A DNA stretch of 64,000 nt from Flavobacterium sp. DG2-3 (GTDB lineage Bacteria; Bacteroidota; Bacteroidia; Flavobacteriales; Flavobacteriaceae). Location: contig NZ_JAVAMB010000009.1 in NCBI RefSeq assembly GCF_030730925.1, forward strand, positions 62,001 to 126,000, in the 5' to 3' direction. Below the pieces are notes generated by a model. That model searched no databases. It saw only the letters and a program-made list of their open reading frames with translations, and was not told where the DNA came from. The position numbers were made by a program, and so were the translations under genes. Positions 45,404 through 55,460 of the stretch are shown in pieces (the first letter of the stretch is position 1; each line of letters begins with the position of its first letter).

Positions 45404-46030
45404 ATGGAATTATTTATTTACTTATTTGCCGCTTTATTTTCGGTACTAAACCCGATTGGAACCGTACCAATCTTTGTCGGATTAACTCAACATGACTCTC
45501 AAAAGGAAAGATCTCGAATCTCACTTTGGACAGCAATCAATGTTTTTATCATATTACTGGTTTCTTACTTCATAGGCCAATATGTTTTAACTTTTTTCGG
45601 AATCAGTATAGATGCCTTAAGAATTGCGGGTGGAATTGTAATCGTAAATTCTGGTTTTTCTTTACTTTCTGGAAAATTCAACAAAAAACGAGGAATCAAT
45701 AAAAAAATTGAAAATGAAGCGCAACACAGAAATGATATTGCACTCACTCCATTAGCAATACCAATGCTTGCCGGCCCTGGATCTATGTCTCTTTTAATTG
45801 CTTTTTATCAAGAACATCATGAAATAAACGAAATCATAATTTCGTCGCTAGCTATTCTTGCTATAGCTGTAGCTATTTTTGCCATTTTAAAAAGCGCTCA
45901 TTATTTAGCTAGAATTCTAGGAGCTTCTGGAATTGTTGCTATTTCTAGGATTGTCGGATTTATTGTTATCTCAATTGGTATCCAGTATATAGTAAGTGCC
46001 ATTGTAAATATTATCAAAGGAAATTTTTAA
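45404..46030 (+). CDS. marC: MarC-family integral membrane protein
   Basis: This 208-residue protein has about six membrane helices. The N-terminal segment FSVLNPIGTVPIFVGLT and the middle segment PLAIPMLAGPGSM are highly characteristic of the MarC/YhgN family. Its transport role is unproven in the family at large. It is the only plus-strand gene in the window, divergent from the CoA-binding gene and convergent with the amidinotransferase-type gene, with a shared bidirectional terminator. Confidence 0.92.
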   Translation: MELFIYLFAALFSVLNPIGTVPIFVGLTQHDSQKERSRISLWTAINVFIILLVSYFIGQYVLTFFGISIDALRIAGGIVIVNSGFSLLSGKFNKKRGINKKIENEAQHRNDIALTPLAIPMLAGPGSMSLLIAFYQEHHEINEIIISSLAILAIAVAIFAILKSAHYLARILGASGIVAISRIVGFIVISIGIQYIVSAIVNIIKGNF

Positions 46031-46050
46031 TATAAATAAAAGTATTCTCC

Positions 46051-46098
46051 AAAAAGAAAGGGCTGCTATTTTCAATAAAATATCAGCCCTTTCTTTTT
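46051..46098. terminator. Bidirectional terminator between marC and the CtlX-like gene
   Basis: A 15 bp perfect inverted repeat (AAAAAGAAAGGGCTG at 46051-46065 and its complement at 46084-46098) has an 18-base loop. Its A/T outer arms give a T-run in both directions. It sits between the two convergent stop codons, so it can end both transcripts. Confidence 0.88.
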
Positions 46099-46110
46099 AT
46101 GTATTTATTT

Positions 46111-47046
46111 TTAGCTTCTTGGCAAGAAAACTTCTGCCATCATACATCTCGCACTTCCTCCTCCGCAAGCTTCGATTGTATCTAAACTTGAACTTAAGAT
46201 TTCTGCATGATTTTCTAATTGGGCAATTTGTTTTGGAGTCAAACTCTGATGTGCAGATGCGCTCATCACAACGTATCTCTTATCATCTTTCCCAAGAACT
46301 TCCAACATATTTCCTGCAAAGTTATTTACCTGCGCTTCTGTTATTAAAATAATTTCTTTATTATCTGCTTTTAGATTGTCTAAAACCATTTTGCGTTCTT
46401 TCTTATCATCAATGCAATCGGCACAAATAACTGCAAAAGTTTCGCCTAAGCACATCATCACATTGGTATGATAAATTAACTTGCGTTCTCCATCAACCGT
46501 TTGAAAAGCTTCAAAAATTACAGGAGCATAATCAAAATCTTCACAGAATTCGATAAACAATTCCTCGTCAGCTCTTGGCGATAATGCACAGTATGCTTTT
46601 CCGTTGGCTCTATCTAACAACAAGCTTCCTGTGCCCTCTAAGAAAATCCCATCTTCTTCTGCAGAAGTATAATCCATGATATTAGAAATTTCAAATCCTT
46701 TTTCTTCCAACGTATCCAAAATATCTTCACGACGTTCTTGGCGACGATTTTCAGCAAACATAGGATAAAGCGCTACATCTCCATTTTCATGAAATGAAAT
46801 CCAATTGTTTGGAAAAATACTATCCGGAGTATCGGTTTCTAGATTATCATCTACAACAGTGACATCTACACCAACGGCTCTTAGTTTTTCAACAAAAGCA
46901 TCAAATTCTTGTTGTGCTTTGACGTTAACCGTACTTGGCAAAAGTCCGTCTAATACTTTTTGATAGTAATTATTTACTGCTGTCTGCTCATTCATCCTGA
47001 AAGCAACCGGGCGAATCATTACGATTGAATTTGTTGTCTGCTTCAT
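46111..47046 (-). CDS. ctlX: CtlX-like citrulline/arginine hydrolase (amidinotransferase superfamily)
   Basis: This 311-residue protein of the guanidino-group modifying superfamily has FPNNWISFH near residue 78, FLEGTGS (E137), H193 in YHTNVMM and a C-terminal Cys, C301, in GGGSARCM. The His and Cys fit the catalytic pair of the family. CtlX-type proteins are linked to citrulline use; the exact substrate here is inferred from resemblance. It lies downstream of a second superfamily member (47128-48042), separated by a long inverted repeat. Confidence 0.8.
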   Translation of the reverse strand: MKQTTNSIVMIRPVAFRMNEQTAVNNYYQKVLDGLLPSTVNVKAQQEFDAFVEKLRAVGVDVTVVDDNLETDTPDSIFPNNWISFHENGDVALYPMFAENRRQERREDILDTLEEKGFEISNIMDYTSAEEDGIFLEGTGSLLLDRANGKAYCALSPRADEELFIEFCEDFDYAPVIFEAFQTVDGERKLIYHTNVMMCLGETFAVICADCIDDKKERKMVLDNLKADNKEIILITEAQVNNFAGNMLEVLGKDDKRYVVMSASAHQSLTPKQIAQLENHAEILSSSLDTIEACGGGSARCMMAEVFLPRS

Positions 47047-47054
47047 GTTATTTT

Positions 47055-47114
47055 GTTTCAGGTTTCAAGTTTCAGGTTTCACGTTAGAAAAACATGAAAC
47101 CTGAAACTTGAAAC
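47055..47114. repeat. Heptamer-built 20 bp inverted repeat
   Basis: The left arm consists of degenerate heptamers (TTTCAGG, TTTCAAG, TTTCAGG, TTTCACG). A perfect 20 bp inverted repeat is formed by 47062-47081 and 47095-47114, with a 13-base loop. An A/T run follows on the plus-strand side only, so it is not a good terminator for the minus-strand gene upstream. It looks like a dispersed intergenic element, but only one copy is visible in the window. Confidence 0.75.
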
Positions 47115-47127
47115 AATTATTTTTTTT

Positions 47128-48042
47128 TTAATCTCTAATTAATGGCAGAGTTGAACATCTCAACAAACCTTCTTGTTTTGCGATTTCAGCATATGGAATT
47201 TCTTCAACAGTAAAACCGTTTTCACGAAGCCAATTATTCAAACGAGTAAAATTCTTTTCAGAAACGACTACATTTTCATCAATTGAAAATACATTCGAAA
47301 ACATATTATACATTTCATTTCTTTCAATATGAAAAAGATTTTCTTTCCCAAAAAGATTTACTAAATACAAATAATCTGCTTCTTCACGGAAGCCTCTTTT
47401 GTAAATAATTCCTTTATCTTTTCCAACAGGCTGAAAACAGCAATCTAAGTGCAATGCATTATCACGTGCCTCCAATTTAGATTTCACCAAATCGAATTCT
47501 TTTACAATCTTATTTGGAAATAAAGATTTAATGTAATTTACACCATGCATGTTAGTTCTCGCAGTAATGTAATCTTTATAGTCGCTTCCTTTGTAAGTTC
47601 CAATAAAAATATGATCATTCCAAAGCATAACATCACCACCTTCTATATGAACTTCTTCTGGAGGTCGAACCACTTTTAAGGGATCGATCTGATCAATTAC
47701 ATATTGTATAGCATCTAACTCACGCTCTCTATCTGGCAGAATATTCGATTTTACAAAAATATCATCAATTACAAACCCAATATCGCGAGCAAAAATCTGA
47801 TTATAGTTTTCAATCATTTCCGGACGATAAACAGTTACTTCATACTTTTTAAAAACAGCGTTAAAAGCATCCATTTCAGCAACCATATCTTTTTCTACAG
47901 GGTAAGTTCCTGCCTTAATATGTTCCAATGATTTAGGGTCATAAGCCTCTTCTATAGTTGGAGTTGGCCCATTATGAACAGCAGAACCCAGAACTACAGC
48001 ACGAAGTCGAGACGTTTCGTTCTTTACATTTAATTGCAACAT
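47128..48042 (-). CDS. Arginine deiminase/dimethylargininase-like hydrolase
   Basis: This 304-residue superfamily member has ARDIGFVIDD near residue 89, EEVHIEGGDVML, LHLDCCFQPVG, and a C-terminal Cys, C296, in LLRCSTLPL. The EGGD and HLDC segments match the Glu, His and Asp of the arginine deiminase/DDAH active site. The substrate could be arginine, a methylarginine or another guanidino compound. It is transcribed just ahead of the ctlX-like gene, so the two may act in the same pathway. Confidence 0.78.
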   Translation of the reverse strand: MLQLNVKNETSRLRAVVLGSAVHNGPTPTIEEAYDPKSLEHIKAGTYPVEKDMVAEMDAFNAVFKKYEVTVYRPEMIENYNQIFARDIGFVIDDIFVKSNILPDRERELDAIQYVIDQIDPLKVVRPPEEVHIEGGDVMLWNDHIFIGTYKGSDYKDYITARTNMHGVNYIKSLFPNKIVKEFDLVKSKLEARDNALHLDCCFQPVGKDKGIIYKRGFREEADYLYLVNLFGKENLFHIERNEMYNMFSNVFSIDENVVVSEKNFTRLNNWLRENGFTVEEIPYAEIAKQEGLLRCSTLPLIRD

Positions 48043-48061
48043 AACTTTATTATATTTTGAG

Positions 48062-48069
48062 CAAATATA
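48062..48069 (-). promoter_or_regulatory. -7 promoter element for the deiminase-like gene
   Basis: The minus strand has TATATTTG, a perfect TAnnTTTG, 19 bp before the start codon at 48042. It directly follows the T-run of the gltA terminator. The -33 region falls in the terminator stem and has no clear TTG. Confidence 0.5.
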
Positions 48070-48098
48070 AAAAAAGCTTCACAGTTAAGTGAAGCTTT
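48069..48098 (-). terminator. Terminator of gltA
   Basis: On the minus strand a perfect 10 bp stem (AAAGCTTCAC with GTGAAGCTTT) with a 6-base loop is followed by seven T. It lies 6 bp after the gltA stop codon. Confidence 0.88.
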
Positions 48099-48104
48099 CG
48101 TTTT

Positions 48105-49382
48105 TTATTTATTAGACTTAAACTCTCGTAAAGGATGTCCTGTATAAATTTGTCTTGGTCTACCAATTGGTTCTTTATTTTCACGCATTTCTTTCCATTG
48201 TGCGATCCAGCCTGGCAATCTTCCAATTGCAAACATAACAGTAAACATATCTGTTGGAATTCCTAATGCTCTGTAGATAATTCCAGAGTAGAAATCAACA
48301 TTTGGATATAAGTTTCTTGCTTTGAAGTACTCATCTTCAAGAGCTGCTTTTTCTAATTTTCTTGCAATATCTAAAATTGGATCTTCAACACCTAAAGTTT
48401 CTAATACTTCTGTTGCTGCTTTTTTGATGATTTTAGCTCTTGGATCGAAGTTTTTATAAACTCTATGCCCGAATCCCATTAAACGGAATGGATCATTTTT
48501 ATCTTTTGCTTTCGCTAAGAATTTATCAGTATCTCCACCATCTTTATTAATTTCTTCAAGCATTTCTAGTACAGCTTGGTTCGCTCCACCATGAAGCGGT
48601 CCCCAAAGAGCAGAAACACCTGCAGAAACTGAAGCAAATAAACCAGCATGAGAAGAACCTACCATTCTAACTGTAGAAGTAGAACAGTTTTGCTCGTGAT
48701 CTGCATGAAGGATAAATAATTTATCTAAAGCATTTACAATTACTGGATTTGCAGCATAAGGCCCTGTAGGCAATTTAAACATTAATTGCATAAAGCTTTC
48801 TACATAACCTTTTGTATTATCATAATAATTTAAAGGATACCCCATAGATTTTCTATAAGTCCATGTCGCAATTACAAGAAATTTTGCCATTGTTTTACAA
48901 ATAGCCTCATACATTTCTTTTTCGTTATCAACATTTACCGCTTTTGGATTAAATGCTGTTAAAGCACTTGTTAAAGCAGATAGCACTCCCATTGGGTGAG
49001 CTGTTTTTGGGAAACCGTCAATGATATTTTTCATTTCTTCGTTTACCAAAGAATGTTTTTTAATACCATTTTCAAAGTCTTCTAATTGTTTAGCCGAAGG
49101 AAGTTCTCCAAAAATCAAAAGATAAGATACTTCTAAGAAACTAGCTTTTTCGGCAAGATCTTCGATTGAATATCCTCTGTAACGTAAGATTCCTTCTTCT
49201 CCGTCTAGGAAAGTGATTTCACTTGTACAAGATCCTGAATTTTTATACCCTGGATCAAGTGTAATATAACCTGTTAAATCACGTAATTTGTTGATATCGA
49301 TAGCTGATTCGTTTTCGCTCCCCGTGATTACTGGAAGTTCAATCTTCTTACCATCTATTTCTAATGTAGCTATTTTTGACAT
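48105..49382 (-). CDS. gltA: Citrate synthase
   Basis: I choose the ATG at 49382 (425 residues, MSKIATLEID); the upstream in-frame ATG at 49421 lies in the promoter region (TAGATTTG at 49419-49426). Motifs are the catalytic-site GFGHRVYKNFDPRA, HADHEQNCSTS and the C-terminal GHPLREF. It is the large type II-like bacterial citrate synthase with an N-terminal beta domain. It catalyses the first step of the tricarboxylic acid cycle and has its own promoter and terminator. Confidence 0.95.
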   Translation of the reverse strand: MSKIATLEIDGKKIELPVITGSENESAIDINKLRDLTGYITLDPGYKNSGSCTSEITFLDGEEGILRYRGYSIEDLAEKASFLEVSYLLIFGELPSAKQLEDFENGIKKHSLVNEEMKNIIDGFPKTAHPMGVLSALTSALTAFNPKAVNVDNEKEMYEAICKTMAKFLVIATWTYRKSMGYPLNYYDNTKGYVESFMQLMFKLPTGPYAANPVIVNALDKLFILHADHEQNCSTSTVRMVGSSHAGLFASVSAGVSALWGPLHGGANQAVLEMLEEINKDGGDTDKFLAKAKDKNDPFRLMGFGHRVYKNFDPRAKIIKKAATEVLETLGVEDPILDIARKLEKAALEDEYFKARNLYPNVDFYSGIIYRALGIPTDMFTVMFAIGRLPGWIAQWKEMRENKEPIGRPRQIYTGHPLREFKSNK

Positions 49383-49418
49383 AATATACTGGAAATAATT
49401 CTTTAAATAATAATTTAT

Positions 49419-49426
49419 CAAATCTA
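49419..49426 (-). promoter_or_regulatory. -7 promoter element for gltA
   Basis: The minus strand has TAGATTTG, matching TAnnTTTG, 36 bp before the chosen gltA ATG. The -33 region is T-rich but lacks a clear TTG. Its position argues against the longer gltA start at 49421. Confidence 0.5.
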
Positions 49427-49481
49427 ATGAATTTAAGACTAATTAAAAAAAGAATACTGCTATGAATTTGTTAAAAGTCCA

Positions 49482-49515
49482 AAAAAAAACCATCCGCCGC
49501 GGCGGATGGTTTTTT
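49482..49515. terminator. Terminator of eno (bidirectional-looking palindrome)
   Basis: A perfect 22-nt palindrome (49489-49510, ACCATCCGCCG with CGGCGGATGGT) is flanked by an A-run and a T-run. On the minus strand, downstream of eno, it is followed by nine T. This GC-rich stem is the strongest terminator in the window. Confidence 0.92.
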
Positions 49516-49535
49516 CCAATATATAATTTGTTCAA

Positions 49536-50840
<1,305 letters not shown>

Positions 50841-50865
50841 TTATTAATAAATTATATTTTTTTTT

Positions 50866-50873
50866 CGAAAGTA
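50866..50873 (-). promoter_or_regulatory. Weak -7-like element before eno
   Basis: The minus strand has TACTTTCG, one base off TAnnTTTG, 37 bp before the eno start. No TTG is seen at normal spacing. It is offered only as the best candidate in the carA-eno gap. Confidence 0.3.
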
Positions 50874-50939
50874 TAAAAATATTTAATACTAAAAACTCAT
50901 TTTAGTCATTAAGCACCTTTATTTATTAACTACATCGTT

Positions 50940-52049
50940 TTAGACTTTACTAGTTTTAATATTCTCCACAAATTGATCAAACAAATAAGAAGAATCGTGT
51001 GGTCCAGGACTAGCCTCTGGATGGTATTGTACTGAAAAACAATTCTTATTTTTCATTCTCATACCTGCAACAGTATCATCATTCAAATGTATATGTGTAA
51101 GCTCTAATTCTGGATGACCTTCTAAAGCTTCTCTTTTAACAGCGAACCCGTGATTTTGAGAAGTGATTTCACCTTTACCTGTAAGAAGATTTTTTACAGG
51201 ATGATTGATTCCTCTGTGTCCTCCAAACATTTTATAAGTTTGAACCCCATTAGCCAAAGCTATAATTTGATGCCCTAAGCAAATTCCAAATAAAGGTTTA
51301 TCTTCTGCTATAATTTTTTTAGCCACATCAATTACTCCATGCAACGGATCTGGATCTCCAGGACCATTTGACAAGAAATACCCATCAGGATTAAATGCAG
51401 TCAGCTCCTCGTAAGATGTATTGTATGGAAAAACTTTGATGTAACAATCTCTCTTCGCAAAGTTTCTTAGTATATTTTTCTTAATCCCAAGATCAAGCGC
51501 AGAAATTTTATAAGTCGCATTCTCATCTCCAACAAAATAAGGTTCAGTTGTAGAAACTTTTGAAGCTAATTCTAAACCTTCCATGTTTGGAACATTCGCT
51601 AATTCTTTTTTCAAATCTTCAATTGAAGTACCATCTGTACAAATTACAGCATTCATTGCACCATTATCACGAATATAGCTTACCAATGCTCTTGTATCAA
51701 CATCAGAAATGCAAATCAAATTCTGTTTTGCAAAATAATCCTCCAAACTCCCAGAAGCCCCTACTCTTGAATAATTAAAACTAAAATTTTTACAAACTAA
51801 ACCAGCAATTTTCACGCTGTCTGATTCAACTTCTAAATCATTTATACCATAATTCCCAATATGCGGATTAGTAGTAACCATAATTTGACCAAAATAAGAA
51901 GGATCAGTAAAAATCTCTTGATATCCAGTCATTCCAGTATTAAAACAAACTTCACCAAAAGTTTTACCGCTAATTCCGATAGATTTTCCGTGAAAGATTG
52001 TTCCGTCACTAAGTAATAAAATGGCGCTTTGTCGTGTTGTGTATTTCAT
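50940..52049 (-). CDS. carA: Carbamoyl-phosphate synthase small subunit
   Basis: This 369-residue protein has the N-terminal CarA domain (LLLSDGTIFHGKSIG, GMTGYQEIFTDPSY) and a class I glutamine amidotransferase domain. The nucleophile Cys is in FGICLGHQ and the His-Glu pair is in YHPEASPGPHD. It supplies ammonia from glutamine to CarB. carB is not adjacent. It has a good promoter at 52125-52155. Confidence 0.96.
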   Translation of the reverse strand: MKYTTRQSAILLLSDGTIFHGKSIGISGKTFGEVCFNTGMTGYQEIFTDPSYFGQIMVTTNPHIGNYGINDLEVESDSVKIAGLVCKNFSFNYSRVGASGSLEDYFAKQNLICISDVDTRALVSYIRDNGAMNAVICTDGTSIEDLKKELANVPNMEGLELASKVSTTEPYFVGDENATYKISALDLGIKKNILRNFAKRDCYIKVFPYNTSYEELTAFNPDGYFLSNGPGDPDPLHGVIDVAKKIIAEDKPLFGICLGHQIIALANGVQTYKMFGGHRGINHPVKNLLTGKGEITSQNHGFAVKREALEGHPELELTHIHLNDDTVAGMRMKNKNCFSVQYHPEASPGPHDSSYLFDQFVENIKTSKV

Positions 52050-52124
52050 TATTTAATTTGTATTGTTTTTTTTATCAAGTTATAAAACCAAAATAAACGG
52101 TTTTAAGTATAATTAGATATTTTG

Positions 52125-52155
52125 CAAATTTACTTCTTTAAGAGAGCCCTTCCAA
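52125..52155 (-). promoter_or_regulatory. Promoter for carA
   Basis: The minus strand has TTG (52153-52155), a 20-base spacer, then TAAATTTG (52125-52132), a full match to the flavobacterial consensus. It is about 75 bp before the carA ATG. Confidence 0.7.
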
Positions 52156-52230
52156 GATTTTTTAAAACTTTCAATCGTAAAAATAAAACCGATCATTTTA
52201 AATAAGTTACATTTTTTCAGCTTTAAAAAA

Positions 52231-52270
52231 ATCAAAAAAAAAGGATAAACTAAAAATTAGTTTATCCTTT
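52231..52270 (-). terminator. Terminator of the ribosomal protein cluster (after rplQ)
   Basis: A perfect 14 bp stem (AAAGGATAAACTAA with its complement, 52240-52253 and 52257-52270) has a 3-base loop. It is followed on the minus strand by a run of T. It lies 27 bp after the rplQ stop. Confidence 0.9.
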
Positions 52271-52297
52271 AATATTATAGAATGATTACTCTCATAA

Positions 52298-52789
52298 TTA
52301 TTCAGAAGCTTCAGTAGTCGTTTCTGTTTCAGCAGCAGGAGCTTCTGGAGCAGCAGTTTCAGCTTTTTTAGCTTTACCACCACGACGGCTTTTAGCTTTT
52401 TTAACTTCTTTTTTACCTCCGTTGTAAAGTTCATTGAAGTCAACAAGTTCGATCATCGCCATATCAGCGTTATCTCCCAAACGATTTCCAACTTTAATGA
52501 TACGAGTGTATCCTCCTGGACGGTCACCAACTTTAGCAGCTACATCTCTGAACAAATCAGTTACTGCATATTTGCTACGTAAGTAAGCAAAAACAATACG
52601 ACGATTGTGAGTCGTATCTTCTTTTGACTTTGTGATTAAAGGCTCAACAAATTGTTTAAGCGCTTTAGCTTTAGCAACAGTAGTGTTAATACGTTTGTGC
52701 TCGATAAGAGAACAAGCCATATTAGCCAACATAGCTTTTCTATGTCCAGTCTGTCTGCTTAAGTGATTGATTTTTTTTCCGTGTCTCAT
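52298..52789 (-). CDS. rplQ: Ribosomal protein bL17
   Basis: This 163-residue protein begins [20 protein letters not shown], the bL17 signature, and has the central [12 protein letters not shown] segment. It is longer than the E. coli protein (127 residues) because of a basic stretch ([16 protein letters not shown]) and an Ala/Glu/Thr-rich tail from about residue 140. It is the last gene of the alpha-type operon and is followed by a terminator. Confidence 0.97.
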   Translation of the reverse strand: MRHGKKINHLSRQTGHRKAMLANMACSLIEHKRINTTVAKAKALKQFVEPLITKSKEDTTHNRRIVFAYLRSKYAVTDLFRDVAAKVGDRPGGYTRIIKVGNRLGDNADMAMIELVDFNELYNGGKKEVKKAKSRRGGKAKKAETAAPEAPAAETETTTEASE

Positions 52790-52852
52790 GACGTGTTTTT
52801 TAAAACCTTCATCTTGCTACTATCCTCTTTGGAGAGCAAAATACGAAGTGGT

Positions 52853-53845
52853 TTATTCTTTATCTAATTTGTATTTAGCTAAATCCATTCCGAAAGTTAA
52901 ATTCTTAACTGCAACAAGTTCATCAAGTTCAGTTAAAGATTTTTTACCGAAATTACGGAATTTCATTAGGTCATTTTTATTGAACGATACTAAATCACCA
53001 AGTGTATCAACTTCAGCCGCTTTCAAGCAATTTAATGCTCTCACAGATAAATCCATATCAACAAGCTTAGTTTTAAGCAATTGTCTCATATGCAATGACT
53101 CTTCATCATACGATTCTGTTTGTGCAATTTCGTCAGCCTCAAGTGTAATTCTTTCATCAGAAAACAACATGAAATGGTGAATTAAAACTTTAGCAGCTTC
53201 AGTAAGAGCATCTTTTGGATTAATAGATCCATCAGTTTTGATTTCAAAAACTAATTTTTCGTAATCTGTTTTTTGCTCTACACGGAAATTTTCGATTGCA
53301 TATTTTACATTTTTTACCGGAGTAAAAATAGAATCTGTAAAAATCGTTCCAATTGCAGCATTCTGTTTTTTGTTCTCTTCAGCAGGAACGTATCCTCTAC
53401 CTTTTTCGATTGTTAAATCGAAGTTCAATTTGATTTTAGAATCTAAATTACAGATAACAAGGTCTGGATTCAAAACTTGGAAACCTGAAATAAATTTCTG
53501 GAAATCACCTGCTGTCAATTGGTCTTTACCTGAAACAGAAATAGTAACTGATTCATTATCGATATCTTCAATCTGACGTTTGAAACGTACTTGTTTAAGA
53601 TTAAGGATAATTTCTGTAACGTCCTCAACAACACCTGAAATAGTAGAAAACTCATGATCTACACCTTCGATACGAACAGATGTAATTGCATAACCTTCTA
53701 ACGCTGAAAGCAAAACTCTTCTAAGTGCATTACCAACTGTCAATCCGTAACCAGGTTCTAAAGGTCTAAACTCAAATTTACCTTCAAAATCGGTTGAATC
53801 GATCATGATAACTTTATCGGGCTTTTGAAAATTAAATATTGCCAT
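52853..53845 (-). CDS. rpoA: RNA polymerase alpha subunit
   Basis: This 330-residue protein has the N-terminal dimerisation domain ([22 protein letters not shown]) and a C-terminal domain (about 250-320) with [19 protein letters not shown] and the DNA-binding helix region FGKKSLTEL. It is the usual size. It lies between rpsD and rplQ, as in most alpha operons. Confidence 0.98.
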   Translation of the reverse strand: MAIFNFQKPDKVIMIDSTDFEGKFEFRPLEPGYGLTVGNALRRVLLSALEGYAITSVRIEGVDHEFSTISGVVEDVTEIILNLKQVRFKRQIEDIDNESVTISVSGKDQLTAGDFQKFISGFQVLNPDLVICNLDSKIKLNFDLTIEKGRGYVPAEENKKQNAAIGTIFTDSIFTPVKNVKYAIENFRVEQKTDYEKLVFEIKTDGSINPKDALTEAAKVLIHHFMLFSDERITLEADEIAQTESYDEESLHMRQLLKTKLVDMDLSVRALNCLKAAEVDTLGDLVSFNKNDLMKFRNFGKKSLTELDELVAVKNLTFGMDLAKYKLDKE

Positions 53846-53866
53846 AAATTTCGACTAAGTCAATTA

Positions 53867-54472
53867 TTATTTGTTGTACAACTCTACGATTAATTGTTCT
53901 TTAATGTTTTCTGGAATCTGAAGTCTTGCAGGTACAGAAACGAAAGTTCCTTCTTTAAGATCATTGTTCCAAGTAATCCATTCATAAACATGACTTGAAT
54001 TTGATAAAGAACGTTCGATAGCTTCTAAAGATTTAGATTTTTCACGAACTGCAACTTTATCACCAGGCTTAAGGTGGTAAGAAGGAATATTAACAACCTC
54101 TCCATTTACAGTAATGTGTCTGTGAGAAACGATTTGACGCGCACCTCTTCTAGATGGAGCAATTCCCATTCTAAAAACAACATTATCCAATCTTGCTTCG
54201 CATAATTGTAATAAAACTTCACCAGTAACTCCTTTAGTAGCTGATGCTTTTTCGAATAAATTTCTGAATTGTTTTTCTAAAATTCCATAAGAATATTTAG
54301 CTTTTTGCTTTTCCATTAACTGAACAGCGTACTCAGATTTTTTTCCTCTTTTTTTAGCCATCCCGTGTTGTCCAGGTGGGTAATTTCTTTTTTCGAAAGA
54401 TTTATCATCTCCGAAGATTGCCTCGCCAAATTTACGAGCGATTTTGGTTTTAGGACCAGTATATCTTGCCAT
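53867..54472 (-). CDS. rpsD: Ribosomal protein uS4
   Basis: This 201-residue protein begins [17 protein letters not shown] and has the S4 RNA-binding domain around [20 protein letters not shown]. It is a primary 16S rRNA binding protein. In other bacteria uS4 represses its own operon. The 90 bp gap ahead of it holds an inverted repeat (54487-54539) that may be its control site. Confidence 0.97.
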
Positions 54473-54486
54473 TTTAAAAAAAATTT

Positions 54487-54539
54487 AAGGTAGAAATTAT
54501 GAATTCAGGTCTAATCCTTCGATAATCTTGCTCTACCTT
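54487..54539 (-). promoter_or_regulatory. Possible structured leader of rpsD
   Basis: The 90 bp rpsK-rpsD gap is unusually long for this cluster. On the minus strand AAGGTAGA pairs with TCTACCTT 37 bases later, and an inner ATTAT/ATAAT pair can extend the stem. It ends about 14 bp before the rpsD start codon, so it could block or permit translation. Confidence 0.45.
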
Positions 54540-54562
54540 GTTTATACTATAAATAAATAAAA

Positions 54563-54946
54563 TTAAACTCTACGTCTTTTTGGAGGACGACATCCGTTGT
54601 GCGGCATTGGAGTAACATCAATAATTTCAGTAACTTCAATTCCACCGTTATGAATAGAACGGATAGCAGATTCACGTCCGTTTCCTGGTCCTTTTACATA
54701 AACTTTCACTTTTTTCAATCCAGCCTCAAGTGCTACTTTAGCACAATCTTCTGCTGCCATTTGAGCTGCGTAAGGAGTATTCTTTTTAGAACCTCTGAAA
54801 CCCATTTTACCAGCTGAAGACCAAGAGATAACTTCACCTTTCTTATTAGTTAAAGAAATAATAATGTTATTAAAAGTGGCAGAAATATGAGCCTCACCCG
54901 TTGATTCAACGATAACTTTACGTTTTTTTGCAGTTGCTTTAGCCAT
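54563..54946 (-). CDS. rpsK: Ribosomal protein uS11
   Basis: This 127-residue protein has [15 protein letters not shown], the conserved middle [20 protein letters not shown], and the C-terminal [18 protein letters not shown]. It belongs to the platform of the small subunit. It follows rpsM by 8 bp. Confidence 0.98.
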   Translation of the reverse strand: MAKATAKKRKVIVESTGEAHISATFNNIIISLTNKKGEVISWSSAGKMGFRGSKKNTPYAAQMAAEDCAKVALEAGLKKVKVYVKGPGNGRESAIRSIHNGGIEVTEIIDVTPMPHNGCRPPKRRRV

Positions 54947-54954
54947 ATTACTTA

Positions 54955-55329
54955 TTATTTAGTTGCTTTTTTCTTGTTAGCAACAGTTTTTCTTTTACCT
55001 TTTCTTGTTCTTGAGTTGTTTTTAGTTCTTTGTCCTCTTAATGGAAGACCAGATCTGTGACGAATACCTCTGTAACAACCGATATCCATTAAACGTTTAA
55101 TGTTTAAAGAAATTTCAGAACGTAATTCTCCTTCAATTTTATAAAAAGAAACAGCTTCACGAATTGCTCCGATTTCGTCGTCATTCCAATCTTGAACTTT
55201 TTTATCTTGGCTTACTTGAGCTTTTTCTAAAATCTCAATAGCTCTACTTTTTCCTAATCCGAAGATGTAGGTAAGTGCAATAACACCTCTTTTGTTTTTT
55301 GGGATATCTACCCCTGCTATTCTTGCCAT
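54955..55329 (-). CDS. rpsM: Ribosomal protein uS13
   Basis: This 124-residue protein begins [22 protein letters not shown] and has the C-terminal basic tail [20 protein letters not shown] typical of uS13. It sits in the head of the small subunit and contacts the large subunit. It lies 2 bp downstream of rpmJ. Confidence 0.98.
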   Translation of the reverse strand: MARIAGVDIPKNKRGVIALTYIFGLGKSRAIEILEKAQVSQDKKVQDWNDDEIGAIREAVSFYKIEGELRSEISLNIKRLMDIGCYRGIRHRSGLPLRGQRTKNNSRTRKGKRKTVANKKKATK

Positions 55330-55331
55330 AA

Positions 55332-55448
55332 TTATCCTTGTCTTTGTTTAAATCTAGGATTCTTTTTGTTTATTACGTACAGTCTCCCTTTTCTACGCAC
55401 GATAATGCACTCGGCACTTCTCTTTTTTACTGATGCTCTAACTTTCAT
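55332..55448 (-). CDS. rpmJ: Ribosomal protein bL36, zinc-ligand-poor form
   Basis: A 38-residue gene reading [14 protein letters not shown] at the start and PRFKQRQG at the end, placed between infA and rpsM as usual. Compared with the zinc-binding form (Cys11, Cys14, Cys27, His33), this protein has Ser11, Cys14, Asn27 and Phe33. Three ligands are gone, and it should not bind zinc. Confidence 0.96.
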
Positions 55449-55460
55449 AGTGAATATCCT

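Noticed and set aside
47055..47114. CRISPR-like array
   Set aside because: The heptamers are contiguous and form one hairpin; there are no regular spacers and no cas genes.
48050..48232. Short reading frame overlapping the end of gltA
   Set aside because: It lies in another frame of the citrate synthase gene and its terminator and has no family features.
49383..49421. Longer start for citrate synthase
   Set aside because: The extra codons lie between a TAGATTTG promoter element and the family-typical MSKIATLEID start.
50880..50939. Terminator after carA
   Set aside because: A 7 bp ACTAAAA/TTTTAGT stem is present but lacks GC pairs and a proper T-run.
52767..53180. Plus-strand reading frame over rplQ-rpoA
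   Set aside because: Antisense to conserved rplQ and rpoA, with no recognisable domain.
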